From: Sutcliffiella horikoshii DSM 8719
GTDB taxonomy: Bacteria; Bacillota; Bacilli; Bacillales; Bacillaceae_I
Length of the DNA: 64,000 nucleotides
Direction: 5' to 3'
NCBI GenBank assembly: GCA_001648575.1
Contig: LQXN01000065.1
Location: 329,437-393,436 of the forward strand
The position numbers and the translations under genes were made by a program. The notes below the pieces were generated by a model. It saw only the letters and a list, made by a program, of their open reading frames with translations. It was not told where the DNA came from and did not search any database. Position 1 is the first letter of the stretch; each line of letters opens with the position of its first letter. Below are positions 25,713 through 34,555 of this stretch, in pieces.

Positions 25713-27767
25713 ATAAATATCGCATCACGTATTATTAAACATAAAAAGGCTGTTTTTATTGTTTTTGCGTTGGTGACCATCATCTCGACCGTTGCGCAGT
25801 TCTTTGTCTCGGTCAATTATAATATGGTAGATTATCTGCCAGATGATGCCCAGTCGACAAAGGCGATGGAGATCATGGAAAAAGAATTTGCTGGCTCAGT
25901 TCCTGATACGCGGGTCATGATGACCGATGTATCCATTCAGGAGGCCGTTTCGTATAAGGAAAGACTGGAAGCCATCGATGGAGTGGCAGAAGTGATCTGG
26001 CTAGATGATGTGGTCGACTTGAAAACGCCACTCGAGATTGCCGATCAAGAGATGGTGGAGAGTTACTATAAGGATGGAAATGCTCTGTTTTCCATCAGCG
26101 TCCGTAGTGGGGATGAGGTGGCCATCACTGATGCCATCTATGAATTGATTGGGGAAAACGGCGCGATTGCAGGGGAAGCGATCAATACGGCGACCTCACA
26201 AAAAATGGCGGGGAACGAATCGATGTATGCGGCGATGCTGCTTGTGCCGATTATCATCTTCATTCTAATCATCTCCACGACTTCTTGGGTGGAGCCGATT
26301 TTCTTCCTGACGGCAATTGGGGTGTCCGTCCTGATCAACTTGGGAACCAATATCTTTATCGGTGAGGTTTCTTTTGTGACGCAGTCGGTGGCTCCGATTT
26401 TACAGCTCGCCGTCTCGCTTGATTATGCGGTGTTCTTATTGCACAGCTTTGCAGAATATCGAAAAAAGACCAATAATCCGGAAGAGGCCATGGAGCTTGC
26501 GATGAAAAAGTCATTCCCGGCGATCACGGCAAGTGCCGCGACAACATTTTTTGGATTCATCGCCCTTACGTTTATGGATTTTGAGATTGGTTCTGACCTT
26601 GGTTTGAACTTGGTTAAAGGGATAGTATTGAGCTTTATCAGTGTGATGGTGTTTTTGCCTGCATTGACATTGTTCTTTTATAAATGGATGGATAAGACGC
26701 AGCACAGAAGTTTCATCCCGAGCTTCGAGGGGATCGGGAACTTTGTGGTGAAGTTCCGTGTTCCAAGTTTAGTGATTGTGCTCGCTTTATTGGTACCGGC
26801 GTTTCTTGCGCAGACTAATACCTCTTTTACGTACGGATTTGGGGAATTACCTGACCATACGAGAGCGGGGGCGGACTATAAGCAAATTAATGAATCGTTT
26901 GGTGAAATCACGCCGATTGTGTTATTGGTTCCAAAGGGTGATGTGGCAAAAGAGGAGGAGCTTGTTACAGAACTTGAGTCCATGGATTATGTCACAGGTG
27001 TCGTGTCTTACGTGAACATGGTGGACCCTGTGATTCCGCCCGAGTACTTGGATGAAGAGGTCCGGAATGAATTCTATTCCGAACATTACAGCCGGATTAT
27101 TATAAACACCAACCAGGCTACAGAAGGGGACATTCCTTTTGCCATCGTGGAAAATGTGGAGCAAGCAGCTTCCGATTTTTATGGGGAAGAAGCATTAAGC
27201 CTTGGTGAGAGTGTGACCTTGTATGATATCAAAAACACGGTGACAAGGGATAATATCCTCGTCAATGTACTGACGGTTGTGACGATTGCCATTGTCTTAT
27301 TGATCGGGTTCCGGTCGATTTCGATGCCAATCATACTGTTGTTGACGATTCAATCGGCTGTATGGATCAACCTGTCGATTCCGTATTTCACGGAAACGTC
27401 ACTGGTGTTTGTGGGGTACCTCATCATCAGTACGGTGCAGCTGGCGGCGACGGTGGATTATGGAATTCTGTTTACAGAGGCTTACACACACCATCGCAAA
27501 GAAATGTCTGCTAGGAAGGCGATCATCAAAACGTTGGATGAAAAGACCTTCTCGATTTCGATTTCAGCAGCCATTCTATCGAGTGTCGGGTTCATTTTAT
27601 GGATCACATCTTCTAACCCGATTGTCGGATCCATCGGTCTGTTGCTTGGAAGAGGGGCGCTGCTGGCGTTTATCATGGTGCTGTTCTTCCTGCCGGCGAT
27701 GCTGCTTGTGTGTGATAAATTCATCAAAAAAACAACCTATAAGTCCAATTTTAAAGAGGAGAAGTGA
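25713..27767 (+). CDS. MMPL/RND-superfamily exporter
   Basis: A transporter of about 685 residues with two repeats, each one helix, a large extracellular loop and five more helices. The motif DYAVFLLHSF after helix 4 and DYGILFTEAY in the second half are the proton-relay regions of MMPL proteins. Coding sense clearly begins upstream of the first TTG/GTG at 25770, because helix 1 (KKAVFIVFALVTIIS) needs it. No ATG/GTG/TTG is in frame between the stop at 25704 and 25770. AGAGG sits ten bases before ATA 25713, which I list as the start with low certainty. It overlaps the next gene and forms an operon under the divergent TetR. Confidence 0.85.
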   Translation: MNIASRIIKHKKAVFIVFALVTIISTVAQFFVSVNYNMVDYLPDDAQSTKAMEIMEKEFAGSVPDTRVMMTDVSIQEAVSYKERLEAIDGVAEVIWLDDVVDLKTPLEIADQEMVESYYKDGNALFSISVRSGDEVAITDAIYELIGENGAIAGEAINTATSQKMAGNESMYAAMLLVPIIIFILIISTTSWVEPIFFLTAIGVSVLINLGTNIFIGEVSFVTQSVAPILQLAVSLDYAVFLLHSFAEYRKKTNNPEEAMELAMKKSFPAITASAATTFFGFIALTFMDFEIGSDLGLNLVKGIVLSFISVMVFLPALTLFFYKWMDKTQHRSFIPSFEGIGNFVVKFRVPSLVIVLALLVPAFLAQTNTSFTYGFGELPDHTRAGADYKQINESFGEITPIVLLVPKGDVAKEEELVTELESMDYVTGVVSYVNMVDPVIPPEYLDEEVRNEFYSEHYSRIIINTNQATEGDIPFAIVENVEQAASDFYGEEALSLGESVTLYDIKNTVTRDNILVNVLTVVTIAIVLLIGFRSISMPIILLLTIQSAVWINLSIPYFTETSLVFVGYLIISTVQLAATVDYGILFTEAYTHHRKEMSARKAIIKTLDEKTFSISISAAILSSVGFILWITSSNPIVGSIGLLLGRGALLAFIMVLFFLPAMLLVCDKFIKKTTYKSNFKEEK

Positions 27768-29572
27768 TGATGAGAAAGAAAAAAATATTGTATGCTGCAC
27801 TTGCCGGAATGATTTTCTTGCCTTCATTTCTTGGGAATGCAAGTGGGGTTCTGGCTGAAGATCAGAAGAATGTCCGGTCCAAGGAAGAGGTCGTATATGC
27901 AACGTTGAAGGCCAACGGGGACATCGGACCAATCTATGTCGTGAATACCTTAGAGGTTGCAAAGGCAGGGGGAATCCTGGATTTTGGTAATTATAAAACG
28001 GTTAAAAACCTGACAGATAGAACAGAGCTAAAGCAAGAAGGGGAACGTGTTGAAGCCGATGTGGAACAAGACGGGAAGTTCTACTACCAAGGGGACTTGG
28101 AAGAAGGGACAGAACTGCCTTGGGATGTGGCGGTTACTTATCTTTTGGATGGAAGTGAAGTAGATCCTTCTCAGATGGCTGGGGAGACCGGTCATGTAGA
28201 GATACAAGTGGAAACGAAAGCCAACGAAAGTTTGGACCCTGTCTTTTATGAAAATTACTTGCTGCAAGTATCCCTGACGCTGCCTAATACCTACAAAAAT
28301 ATTGAAGCATCTTCTGGAGGCATGCAAGCGAACGCCGGGAAAAATAAACAAATCACATTTACCGTGATGCCTGGAAAAGAAGAGCAGCTCCGCGTTGAGG
28401 CTGATGTTGAAAACTTTGAATTCAATGGTGTCGAGATAGCTGCGGTACCATCCAGCCTTCCGATCGATACAACGGGAACGGAAGGAATGACTGATGACAT
28501 GGCAGAATTGTCTGATGCCATCGGGCAATTAAATGATGGGGTTTCTGAATTACAGAATGGTGTTGTGCAGTTGAATGACGGTGCCGGGAAGCTTCGAGAC
28601 GGTTCTGCACAATATAAAAATGGGATCAACCAGCTGAATGGATCTTCATCTGAACTTGTTGGGGCATCGAAGTCTATAAAAGAAGCACTTGGAACAATCA
28701 ACAGGGAACTTTCCGGTGGTGCGGCCGACGTTGATTTGAGCAGTTTGATGGAATTGCCGGCTGGGTTGCGTGAGCTTGCGAAAGGCTTAAATGAAACGGC
28801 AAACGGCCTCGCTACTTTACAGGAAAACTATGGGGCTGCATATGCCGCATTAGATGGTGCGATCACAGAAATCCCTGCCGGGGACCTTTCTGAAGCAGAG
28901 ATTGCCTCGTTATATGAAAGCGGAGCAGATCCTGCCGTTGTGGATAAGTTGGCAGCTAATTACGCAGCTGCTCAGAAAGTGAAAGGAACTTATGCACAGG
29001 TTCGGGAAGCATTTGCTGCGGTGGAACCATCCCTTACGCAGGTCGATGGAGCTGTAAGAGGAATGAGTGGTACGTTGACAACGATTGCTGATGAGCTTTC
29101 TGCTTCATTAAAGGAAACAGATTTGAGTGGCTTTGCTGAATTGACAAAAGGAATGGAAACATTGGCGGCCAATTATAACCAATTCCATTCTGGCCTTGTA
29201 AGCTACACGAATGGTGTGGGAGAGCTTTCTGCTTCTTATTCCCAACTGCATACAGGACTGATCGGCTTGACGGATGGTACCAGGGAATTGTCATCTGGAG
29301 TCGGTGGGTTATCTGAAGGAACAGAGGAATTGCATTCCGAAACGAAAGATCTTCCTGAAAAAATGCAAGCAGAAATCGACAAAATGATCCAGGAATATGA
29401 TAAATCGGACTTCAAACCGGTGTCGTTTGTATCTGAAGAAAATGAGAAGGTTACTTCGGTACAGTTTGTTATCAAGACAGAGGCAATTAAGATGGAAGAG
29501 AAGAAAACGAAGGAAGCGGAGCCTGAGGAGAAAAAGGGGTTCTGGACTTTGTTGAAAGAGTTGTTTAAATAA
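27767..29572 (+). CDS. Secreted YhgE/Pip-like heptad-repeat protein, MMPL partner
   Basis: About 601 residues: a signal peptide (RKKKILYAALAG, then a hydrophobic core to about 30), a beta-rich N-terminal region to about 225, then YhgE/Pip-type coiled-coil heptads with L-x-D-G-x-x-x-L-x-x-G spacing (about 240-300 and 480-530). The end is basic, WTLLKELFK, probably amphipathic. Such proteins are found next to MMPL exporters and may form a periplasm-like extension across the wall. ATG 27767 overlaps the MMPL stop (ATGA); AGAGGAG is five bases upstream, and ATG 27770 is an alternative. Function is inferred from pairing. Confidence 0.75.
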   Translation: MMRKKKILYAALAGMIFLPSFLGNASGVLAEDQKNVRSKEEVVYATLKANGDIGPIYVVNTLEVAKAGGILDFGNYKTVKNLTDRTELKQEGERVEADVEQDGKFYYQGDLEEGTELPWDVAVTYLLDGSEVDPSQMAGETGHVEIQVETKANESLDPVFYENYLLQVSLTLPNTYKNIEASSGGMQANAGKNKQITFTVMPGKEEQLRVEADVENFEFNGVEIAAVPSSLPIDTTGTEGMTDDMAELSDAIGQLNDGVSELQNGVVQLNDGAGKLRDGSAQYKNGINQLNGSSSELVGASKSIKEALGTINRELSGGAADVDLSSLMELPAGLRELAKGLNETANGLATLQENYGAAYAALDGAITEIPAGDLSEAEIASLYESGADPAVVDKLAANYAAAQKVKGTYAQVREAFAAVEPSLTQVDGAVRGMSGTLTTIADELSASLKETDLSGFAELTKGMETLAANYNQFHSGLVSYTNGVGELSASYSQLHTGLIGLTDGTRELSSGVGGLSEGTEELHSETKDLPEKMQAEIDKMIQEYDKSDFKPVSFVSEENEKVTSVQFVIKTEAIKMEEKKTKEAEPEEKKGFWTLLKELFK

Positions 29573-29610
29573 AATAATGGAGACGGGGACATAACTAGCT
29601 TCTAATACGC

Positions 29611-29655
29611 AAAAGTCGGTGAATTTTTCTCATTGAAAATTCCACCGACTTTTTC
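29611..29655 (+). terminator. Rho-independent terminator of the MMPL operon
   Basis: Arms AAAAGTCGGTG.AATTTT and AAAATT.CCACCGACTTTTT around a short loop, 38 bases after the stop codon. Confidence 0.9.
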
Positions 29656-29679
29656 CATTTAGAGGAGGGGTTTGTTCCA

Positions 29680-29935
29680 GCCTCATTCTGGATTGATTTT
29701 GAGCTTGAAAATGTTTCATAAGTTGTATGAAGACAATTCTGGATTGATTTTGAGCTCGAAAGTGTCTTCATGAGAGGTATGAAGACACTTCCGGAGTGAT
29801 TTTGAGTTCGAAAATGTCTTCATGAGGTGTATGAAGACAATTCTGGAGTGATTTTGAGCTTGTAAGTGTCTTCATGAGAGGTATGGGAAAAAATCCGGAG
29901 TAAATTGAGCTCCAAAAGCGGCTCAGGATTTTTTC
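29680..29935. repeat. Array D: 51-52-bp tandem units containing hairpins
   Basis: GATTTTGAG recurs at about 29695, 29746, 29798, 29850 and, degraded, 29901. Each unit has (T/C)TCTGGAGTGATTTTGAGC followed by TGTCTTCAT-N7-ATGAAGACA, a self-complementary hairpin. The second unit has a 12-bp perfect stem (AAGTGTCTTCAT with ATGAAGACACTT). No open frame of interest is present. Between 29935 and 30011 I see only AT-rich sequence. Confidence 0.8.
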
Positions 29936-30011
29936 TATATTAGAGACTTCTCTAACAAATATTATTCGTCTTTAAAGAAAGGCATTTTAGTTATTTCCAG
30001 CCTCTCTTTTT

Positions 30012-31319
30012 TTATGAATATATTTCACTTGCCTCGACGATATCTTTCCGCCTGTAAACACTTAAGATAATCCCTAAAACGGCAGAATAAAAAAGGAGTG
30101 CACTTCCGCCATAACTGACAAATGGCAAAGATGCATTTATTATTGGTGCAAATCCTAAGCCCATAAGAATGTTCCATATGGCTGGAACCGCTATTAAGGT
30201 GGCTCCGCCGACAACTAGTATCTTTCCATAGTAATCTTTCGTCTTGCTGGCAGTTTGGGACATTCTCCATATGAAGACTAGCAATAAAATACTCAGAAAT
30301 ATGCCGAACGCCCATCCGAGTGAGTAGACAAGGTATGGGAAAACGAAATCTGTATGTGCATCCGGAAGGGCTTGAATGGAAAGATCCCCATTCAGTCCAT
30401 TTCCAAACCAACCTGCATTAGTAAGGAATTCCTTGATTAAGAAGTATATATAACCTGGACCAGTTGGATCTTTTTCTAGCGAAAGAAACGAGAATAATCT
30501 TTCCAACAACATATTACCACGGATGCTTATTATAGTGAGAAAGATAAAAAACAAACACACTACCAAATTTATTGTAATTATTATGATTTTGCGCTTTTTT
30601 CGGATGTGAGAAAAAGTGAGCATCATTAATACACAGAAGAAATAAAAAATACTATTAGGAAAGGATGGGAGCATCATGTAAAGGATGAATGGAATCCAGA
30701 ATAAGATAGACATTAATATCTGTCTCCAACCGCTGAACATATTGTGCTTGGTAAAAATACCAGCCCATGCCAGAAAAAACAAAAGCATGGTAATGGTAGT
30801 GGCATCTACAATAATTCCTCCAAATGATATCCATCTTTGAACTCCGTTTATCGTAACACCGAATACAAGAAGATATAGTATTAAAAATACGCCACTAACA
30901 TAAAAGCCTATCCACCAGTTTATAAGTTTTCTATAATCAAAAAATAGAAAAGATAGTGTGACAATCGATGCCAAACCTAACCATACTGCCTGGCGTTCCA
31001 AAAAGGATGGATTAGGAGCATTTCCAATCAAGGGGAGAAAACTGATACCACCAATCATAGCAAATAAAAGTAGGAGCACCCAGTCCATCCTTGGTTTATG
31101 TAGCTTATTTAACTTTTCCCCAATTGAATAAGGATTCCCCATTTCTTGAACGGCATTAATTTCCGCCTCTTCTTTAGAATCCTCACGATTCTGGAAGGAC
31201 AGGCTTAACTCTTGAAGGTGATGATGAAGCTCTTTCTCAATCATTTTGTGAGCGTCTTTCGACTTTACTTTAGACATTACTTTTGCTAAAAATTCATTAA
31301 ATATAGGGGAGTTGCTCAT
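30012..31319 (-). CDS. SEDS (FtsW/RodA/SpoVE) protein with N-terminal HAAS-like domain
   Basis: A 435-residue protein. Residues 1-75 form a soluble helical domain (HHHLQEL..EEAEINAVQEMGNP) of the HAAS/permease-prefix type. The rest is a ten-helix SEDS module with the conserved loop LPDAHTDFVF (around 315) and the C-terminal LPFVSYGGSALL. SEDS proteins polymerise glycan strands from lipid II with a partner penicillin-binding protein, but none is encoded nearby. It is the last gene of a sigma factor-PadR-SEDS operon; its ATG overlaps the PadR stop. The fusion to a HAAS domain suggests direct control by PadR-linked signalling. Confidence 0.9.
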   Translation of the reverse strand: MSNSPIFNEFLAKVMSKVKSKDAHKMIEKELHHHLQELSLSFQNREDSKEEAEINAVQEMGNPYSIGEKLNKLHKPRMDWVLLLLFAMIGGISFLPLIGNAPNPSFLERQAVWLGLASIVTLSFLFFDYRKLINWWIGFYVSGVFLILYLLVFGVTINGVQRWISFGGIIVDATTITMLLFFLAWAGIFTKHNMFSGWRQILMSILFWIPFILYMMLPSFPNSIFYFFCVLMMLTFSHIRKKRKIIIITINLVVCLFFIFLTIISIRGNMLLERLFSFLSLEKDPTGPGYIYFLIKEFLTNAGWFGNGLNGDLSIQALPDAHTDFVFPYLVYSLGWAFGIFLSILLLVFIWRMSQTASKTKDYYGKILVVGGATLIAVPAIWNILMGLGFAPIINASLPFVSYGGSALLFYSAVLGIILSVYRRKDIVEASEIYS

Positions 31320-31750
31320 AGGGAGGCCTCCTCTAAAAGGTCTTTTAATACAAGCGCTGGTTTGGAAGTTCCTTTTTGGGCTGCTGCTAAGTACTTTTGG
31401 CCTTTTGCGGTTAATGAGTAATATTTCTTTTCCTCACTCCACTTGGACTTCAGCACCTCTTTTTTCTCGAGCAAATGCAAAACTGTATAAAGTTGTCCTT
31501 CGTTACGGAGAAAGCTGTGCTCTCTTATTTGGAAAAGCTGTGTGGAAATCTCAAAGCCATGTTTGGCCTCCAGTTGCAGCGATTTCAAGATTGCCAGGAT
31601 CGTATCTTCGCTAAATGAGTGAAGCGAAGAGGAGGAACGCTTTGCCTGTATGGCCTCTTTCACTCTAGCTTTTCTTTCTTCTGTAAAAGAGAGATCCTTG
31701 AAAACATTCTTTTTCATAGACTTTTTGAAATTTAGAAATGGGTCATTCAT
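31316..31750 (-). CDS. PadR-family regulator
   Basis: A 144-residue protein. After a 45-residue basic, helical N-terminal extension comes a PadR winged helix (ILAILKSLQLEAKHGFEIST, then LYTVLHLLEKKEVLKSKW and KKYYSLTAKG). PadR proteins usually repress the membrane protein encoded beside them. It sits between an ECF sigma gene, which ends three bases before, and the SEDS gene, which it overlaps. The N-terminal extension is unusual for PadR proteins and may contact the sigma factor or the HAAS domain. Confidence 0.88.
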   Translation of the reverse strand: MNDPFLNFKKSMKKNVFKDLSFTEERKARVKEAIQAKRSSSSLHSFSEDTILAILKSLQLEAKHGFEISTQLFQIREHSFLRNEGQLYTVLHLLEKKEVLKSKWSEEKKYYSLTAKGQKYLAAAQKGTSKPALVLKDLLEEASL

Positions 31751-31753
31751 TCT

Positions 31754-32302
31754 TTAGACCTCCTCTATCATGTGTTCTTTTAAAATCTCTTTTGCGCGCT
31801 TAAGTCTTGTTTTTATGGTGTTGACATTAACCAAGGTAATTTTGCTAATTTCAGCTAAAGGAAGTTCCTCATAGTAATGAAGGACCACCACTTCACGATA
31901 TTTTAAAGGTAATTCCATTACTGCATTAGTAAGGCTTTTTTCTTCGTTTTTGGATATAACTTCTGCATCCACATCCTTTGATTTGGATGGTATATAGTCC
32001 AATATTTTCTCATTGAGTATTAGCTTTCGATAATGCCAACTCCTTAGATAGTCTTTACAATGATTGCTAGCAATCCGGTATAGCCATGTTTTTATAGAAG
32101 CCTGGTAATTGAATTGCTCTAACTTCTCATAGCACTTAATAAAAATCTCTTGTGTCAAATCCTCCGCTATCGTTCGATTCTTAACATATGTAAAAACAAG
32201 GTAGAGAACTCCATCCCCATTCTCATTCATTAATTCATTGATAAGTTGTTCCTTATCTGTAACAAATTCATTAGAAACAGCCTTATGTTCTAGTTCGTTC
32301 AT
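31754..32302 (-). CDS. ECF-type RNA polymerase sigma factor
   Basis: A 182-residue sigma-70 family protein with region 2 (FTYVKNRTIAEDLTQEIFIK, IKTWLYRIASNHCKDYLR) and region 4 (LPLKYREVVVLHYYEELPLA, NTIKTRLKRAK). GGGGGGATATCTAC precedes the ATG. No anti-sigma gene is adjacent; the operon instead contains PadR and a SEDS protein, so control may run through these. An ECF-like promoter lies just upstream and suggests autoregulation. Confidence 0.9.
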   Translation of the reverse strand: MNELEHKAVSNEFVTDKEQLINELMNENGDGVLYLVFTYVKNRTIAEDLTQEIFIKCYEKLEQFNYQASIKTWLYRIASNHCKDYLRSWHYRKLILNEKILDYIPSKSKDVDAEVISKNEEKSLTNAVMELPLKYREVVVLHYYEELPLAEISKITLVNVNTIKTRLKRAKEILKEHMIEEV

Positions 32303-32325
32303 GTAGATATCCCCCCTCTCTCCAT

Positions 32326-32356
32326 TTTAGACGAAGCACCCACTGTTTGGGTTTGG
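32326..32356 (-). promoter_or_regulatory. ECF-type promoter of the sigma-PadR-SEDS operon
   Basis: On the minus strand, CCAAAC (AAAC at 32354-32351) is followed after 17 bases by CGTCTAA (CGTC at 32333-32330), the form recognised by Bacillus ECF sigma factors. It is 28 bases before the start codon. Confidence 0.55.
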
Positions 32357-32396
32357 ATAAAAAAGAAAATATTGTTTTTACTGATTTGGAACGAAA

Positions 32397-32430
32397 AAGA
32401 GCCAATCCAACTAAAGGATTGACTCTTTTA
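32397..32430. terminator. Rho-independent terminator after spo0M
   Basis: Arms AAAGAGCCAATCC and GGATTGACTCTTTT with a seven-base loop; read on the minus strand the run of T follows the stem. It separates spo0M from the sigma operon. Confidence 0.75.
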
Positions 32431-32434
32431 TTCC

Positions 32435-33229
32435 TTACAACACTCTATCAATTATCTTTTCAAACTCATCACTCACAGATCTTCTGTCATTCAATATCTG
32501 CTCATTCTTAAACGTTATGCTGCCTCTGTTTTTATCCAGATTCAATTTATCCACAACTGAGGAAAATGCATTCTTCCGGAGTTTATCTACATCAAACAGA
32601 ACCGTTGTTTCAACATCCCCTTGGAATATGTAGACTTCAATTTCTTCTAGTCTCTTAAAATATTTTCCGAACGTAGGGACGAATTCGTATTGTTGGCCAA
32701 AAACTTTTTCTGACTTTAAATTAAAGGGAAGCTTCTGGCTTTCCATTTGACGGAATTTTAATCCGAGAACTCTAAGGGCGTCGAGGATTTGTTCGTGAAC
32801 CTTTGTAGGTTCGATGGTGATGTAGTCCTTATCTCTTGGATCAATGGCGTTTTTCACATCCGCTTCTGTTGCAATCCAAACGGGAGGGATGTTCTTACCA
32901 GTCTCAGGATCCTGCATGGTAATGGGTGTATCTAAAGGAATCCGGAAAGAGAATGGAATTTCCTTTCTCTCGCCTGCATGAATCGTAAATGAGTCATTCA
33001 GTTTGTGGGTATGTATGACCGTGTTGGTGAGGCGACTGCTTCCCTCATGACCAAAAAGCGTCATCAATTTTAAATGAATGGCCTCAATTTTTTGTTTGGA
33101 GTTTCCACCCAGTATCTCCACAATTCCATCCAATACTTCTCCTTGCATGAAATAGTTCTTCTTTAGCTTTGTATTTACCTTTGCTGAGCCAATCCCGACA
33201 CTTGTAACTAGTTTTGAAAATAGAGACAT
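32435..33229 (-). CDS. spo0M: Sporulation-control protein Spo0M
   Basis: A 264-residue arrestin-like cytoplasmic protein, matching B. subtilis Spo0M (258) in length and in its opening (S-L-F-S-K-L-V-T-S-V-G-I-G-S-A-K-V). Two beta-sandwich halves are predicted. It influences early sporulation and cell division, by an unknown route. The gene is alone, with a terminator directly downstream. Confidence 0.92.
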   Translation of the reverse strand: MSLFSKLVTSVGIGSAKVNTKLKKNYFMQGEVLDGIVEILGGNSKQKIEAIHLKLMTLFGHEGSSRLTNTVIHTHKLNDSFTIHAGERKEIPFSFRIPLDTPITMQDPETGKNIPPVWIATEADVKNAIDPRDKDYITIEPTKVHEQILDALRVLGLKFRQMESQKLPFNLKSEKVFGQQYEFVPTFGKYFKRLEEIEVYIFQGDVETTVLFDVDKLRKNAFSSVVDKLNLDKNRGSITFKNEQILNDRRSVSDEFEKIIDRVL

Positions 33230-33396
33230 TCATACTCCTCCTTCAATCGTCTACTAATTAGTACGAGAATGAGCTGGAAAAGTTTCTTTTGTTGGATTAG
33301 TAATTTATGGAATATACTAACGTAGTACTTTGTCGGAAAAATTACTTTGACACACACAGTAATATGTTGTAAATTATAACCAGGAGGTGAAGTGAT

Positions 33397-33756
33397 GTGG
33401 GAAACAAAATATCGACTGATTTGATACGTGGGCATACGGATACTATTATCCTTAATGTGCTGCGGCAAGGGGACAGTTATGGTTATCAGATATACAAGAC
33501 CATCATTGAGCTGAGTAAAAATCAATATGAATTGAAAGAGGCAACCCTATATACGGCTTTTCGGCGCCTGGAGAAGGAAGGGTCTATTGCTTCTTATTGG
33601 GGAGATGAAACGCAGGGTGGTCGCAGAAAGTACTATCGGATAACGGAAGATGGTATAGCGCGCTACGATCAATACAAGGAAGAATGGAAGTTTGCAAAAG
33701 AGATATTACATTACTTAATAGAGGGAGGAATCGAAATTGATGAGAAATCAGAGTGA
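33397..33756 (+). CDS. PadR-family regulator paired with a HAAS membrane protein
   Basis: A 119-residue winged-helix repressor with the PadR signature: LNVLRQGDSYGYQIYKTI, YTAFRRLEKEGSI and GGRRKYYRITEDG. GTG is the start, six bases after AGGAGGTGA. The end overlaps the next gene by 17 bases, so the two are coupled. It should repress its own operon and respond to envelope stress by analogy with the family. Confidence 0.92.
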   Translation: MGNKISTDLIRGHTDTIILNVLRQGDSYGYQIYKTIIELSKNQYELKEATLYTAFRRLEKEGSIASYWGDETQGGRRKYYRITEDGIARYDQYKEEWKFAKEILHYLIEGGIEIDEKSE

Positions 33757-34405
33757 CTTGGATAAAAAAATTCATGCGTATGTGGATGGCCTGTTTTCTG
33801 GAGTTGGAGAAAGTCAGCAGTTGTATGATCTAAAGGAGGAACTGGCAACTAATCTGAAAGAAAAAATTGCGGACTATAAAAAAGCAGGAATGGATGAGTC
33901 GACTGCATTCAAAGAAGCAGTAAGTTCGATGGGGGACCTTAGCGGACTTGTGGATGATATGCGTGAAGTTGGCCAAGACAAAGCGAAGCAAGCGGTCTAT
34001 TCGTCGATGACAGAAAGAATTGCTGTTGCCGGATTGATTACTGGAATATTGCTTATTTTATTCGGGGTATTAACAACTGCCATGTTGTTCTTCATGGGTC
34101 TGCAGTTGGAAGCTGTCACAGGTACTGCGATTTTTGCTGTCATTGGGATTGCAATCATTACGTATAGTGGGCTGACAAGAGAGACGAGTAAGAAGTATGC
34201 GATGAATAAGGTACGGGCTATTTTTTATGCTGTTGCAATAGGGTTGATCGCATTTAGTCTGTATGTGGCATTCACTTCAGGATTTGCGACTGGAGAGATG
34301 TATATTGCCATCAGTTCCTTTATGGTCTTCTTTATCATTGGGATCGGATTATGGTTAGCGCTTTTATTTACGGGGACGGACCGCAGGAAGATGGTGTCGA
34401 GGTAG
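33740..34405 (+). CDS. HAAS/permease-prefix domain membrane protein
   Basis: A 221-residue protein. Residues 1-85 are a helical cytoplasmic domain with the repeated-heptad look of HAAS (DLKEELATNLKEKIADYKKA, ..AFKEAVSSMGDLSGLV), followed by four membrane helices. ATG 33740 is chosen; TTG 33737 is an equal alternative given GAGGGAGGA. The PadR gene overlaps it. In this arrangement the membrane protein is thought to be the PadR regulator's target or signal partner. Confidence 0.85.
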   Translation: MRNQSDLDKKIHAYVDGLFSGVGESQQLYDLKEELATNLKEKIADYKKAGMDESTAFKEAVSSMGDLSGLVDDMREVGQDKAKQAVYSSMTERIAVAGLITGILLILFGVLTTAMLFFMGLQLEAVTGTAIFAVIGIAIITYSGLTRETSKKYAMNKVRAIFYAVAIGLIAFSLYVAFTSGFATGEMYIAISSFMVFFIIGIGLWLALLFTGTDRRKMVSR

Positions 34406-34432
34406 TGATATCTCGAGGAATCTGGGCAAAAG

Positions 34433-34518
34433 AAAACCACCTTATGCTTCGGTAAAAGAAAAAGGTGGCTTTCCTACTAAGATTGATTCGTAGAGAGAGG
34501 TGTTGGCGCACTTCTCTC
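34433..34518. terminator. Two consecutive terminator hairpins between the HAAS gene and bioY
   Basis: AAAACCACCTT with AAGGTGGCTTT (34433-34472) suits the rightward operon. GAGAGAGGTG with CACTTCTCTC (34493-34518) lies nearer bioY and could act for the leftward transcript, although its T-tract is on the plus-strand side. Confidence 0.6.
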
Positions 34519-34555
34519 TTTCTTATTATACACCAGAGTATTAGATGCTCCTAGC

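Noticed and set aside
27597..27962. Minus-strand frame across the MMPL/YhgE-like junction
   Set aside because: Spans two well-supported plus-strand genes.
34493..34518. Hairpin before bioY considered as a riboswitch
   Set aside because: It lies downstream of bioY on the bioY strand; BirA control is explained by the operator at 35143-35176.
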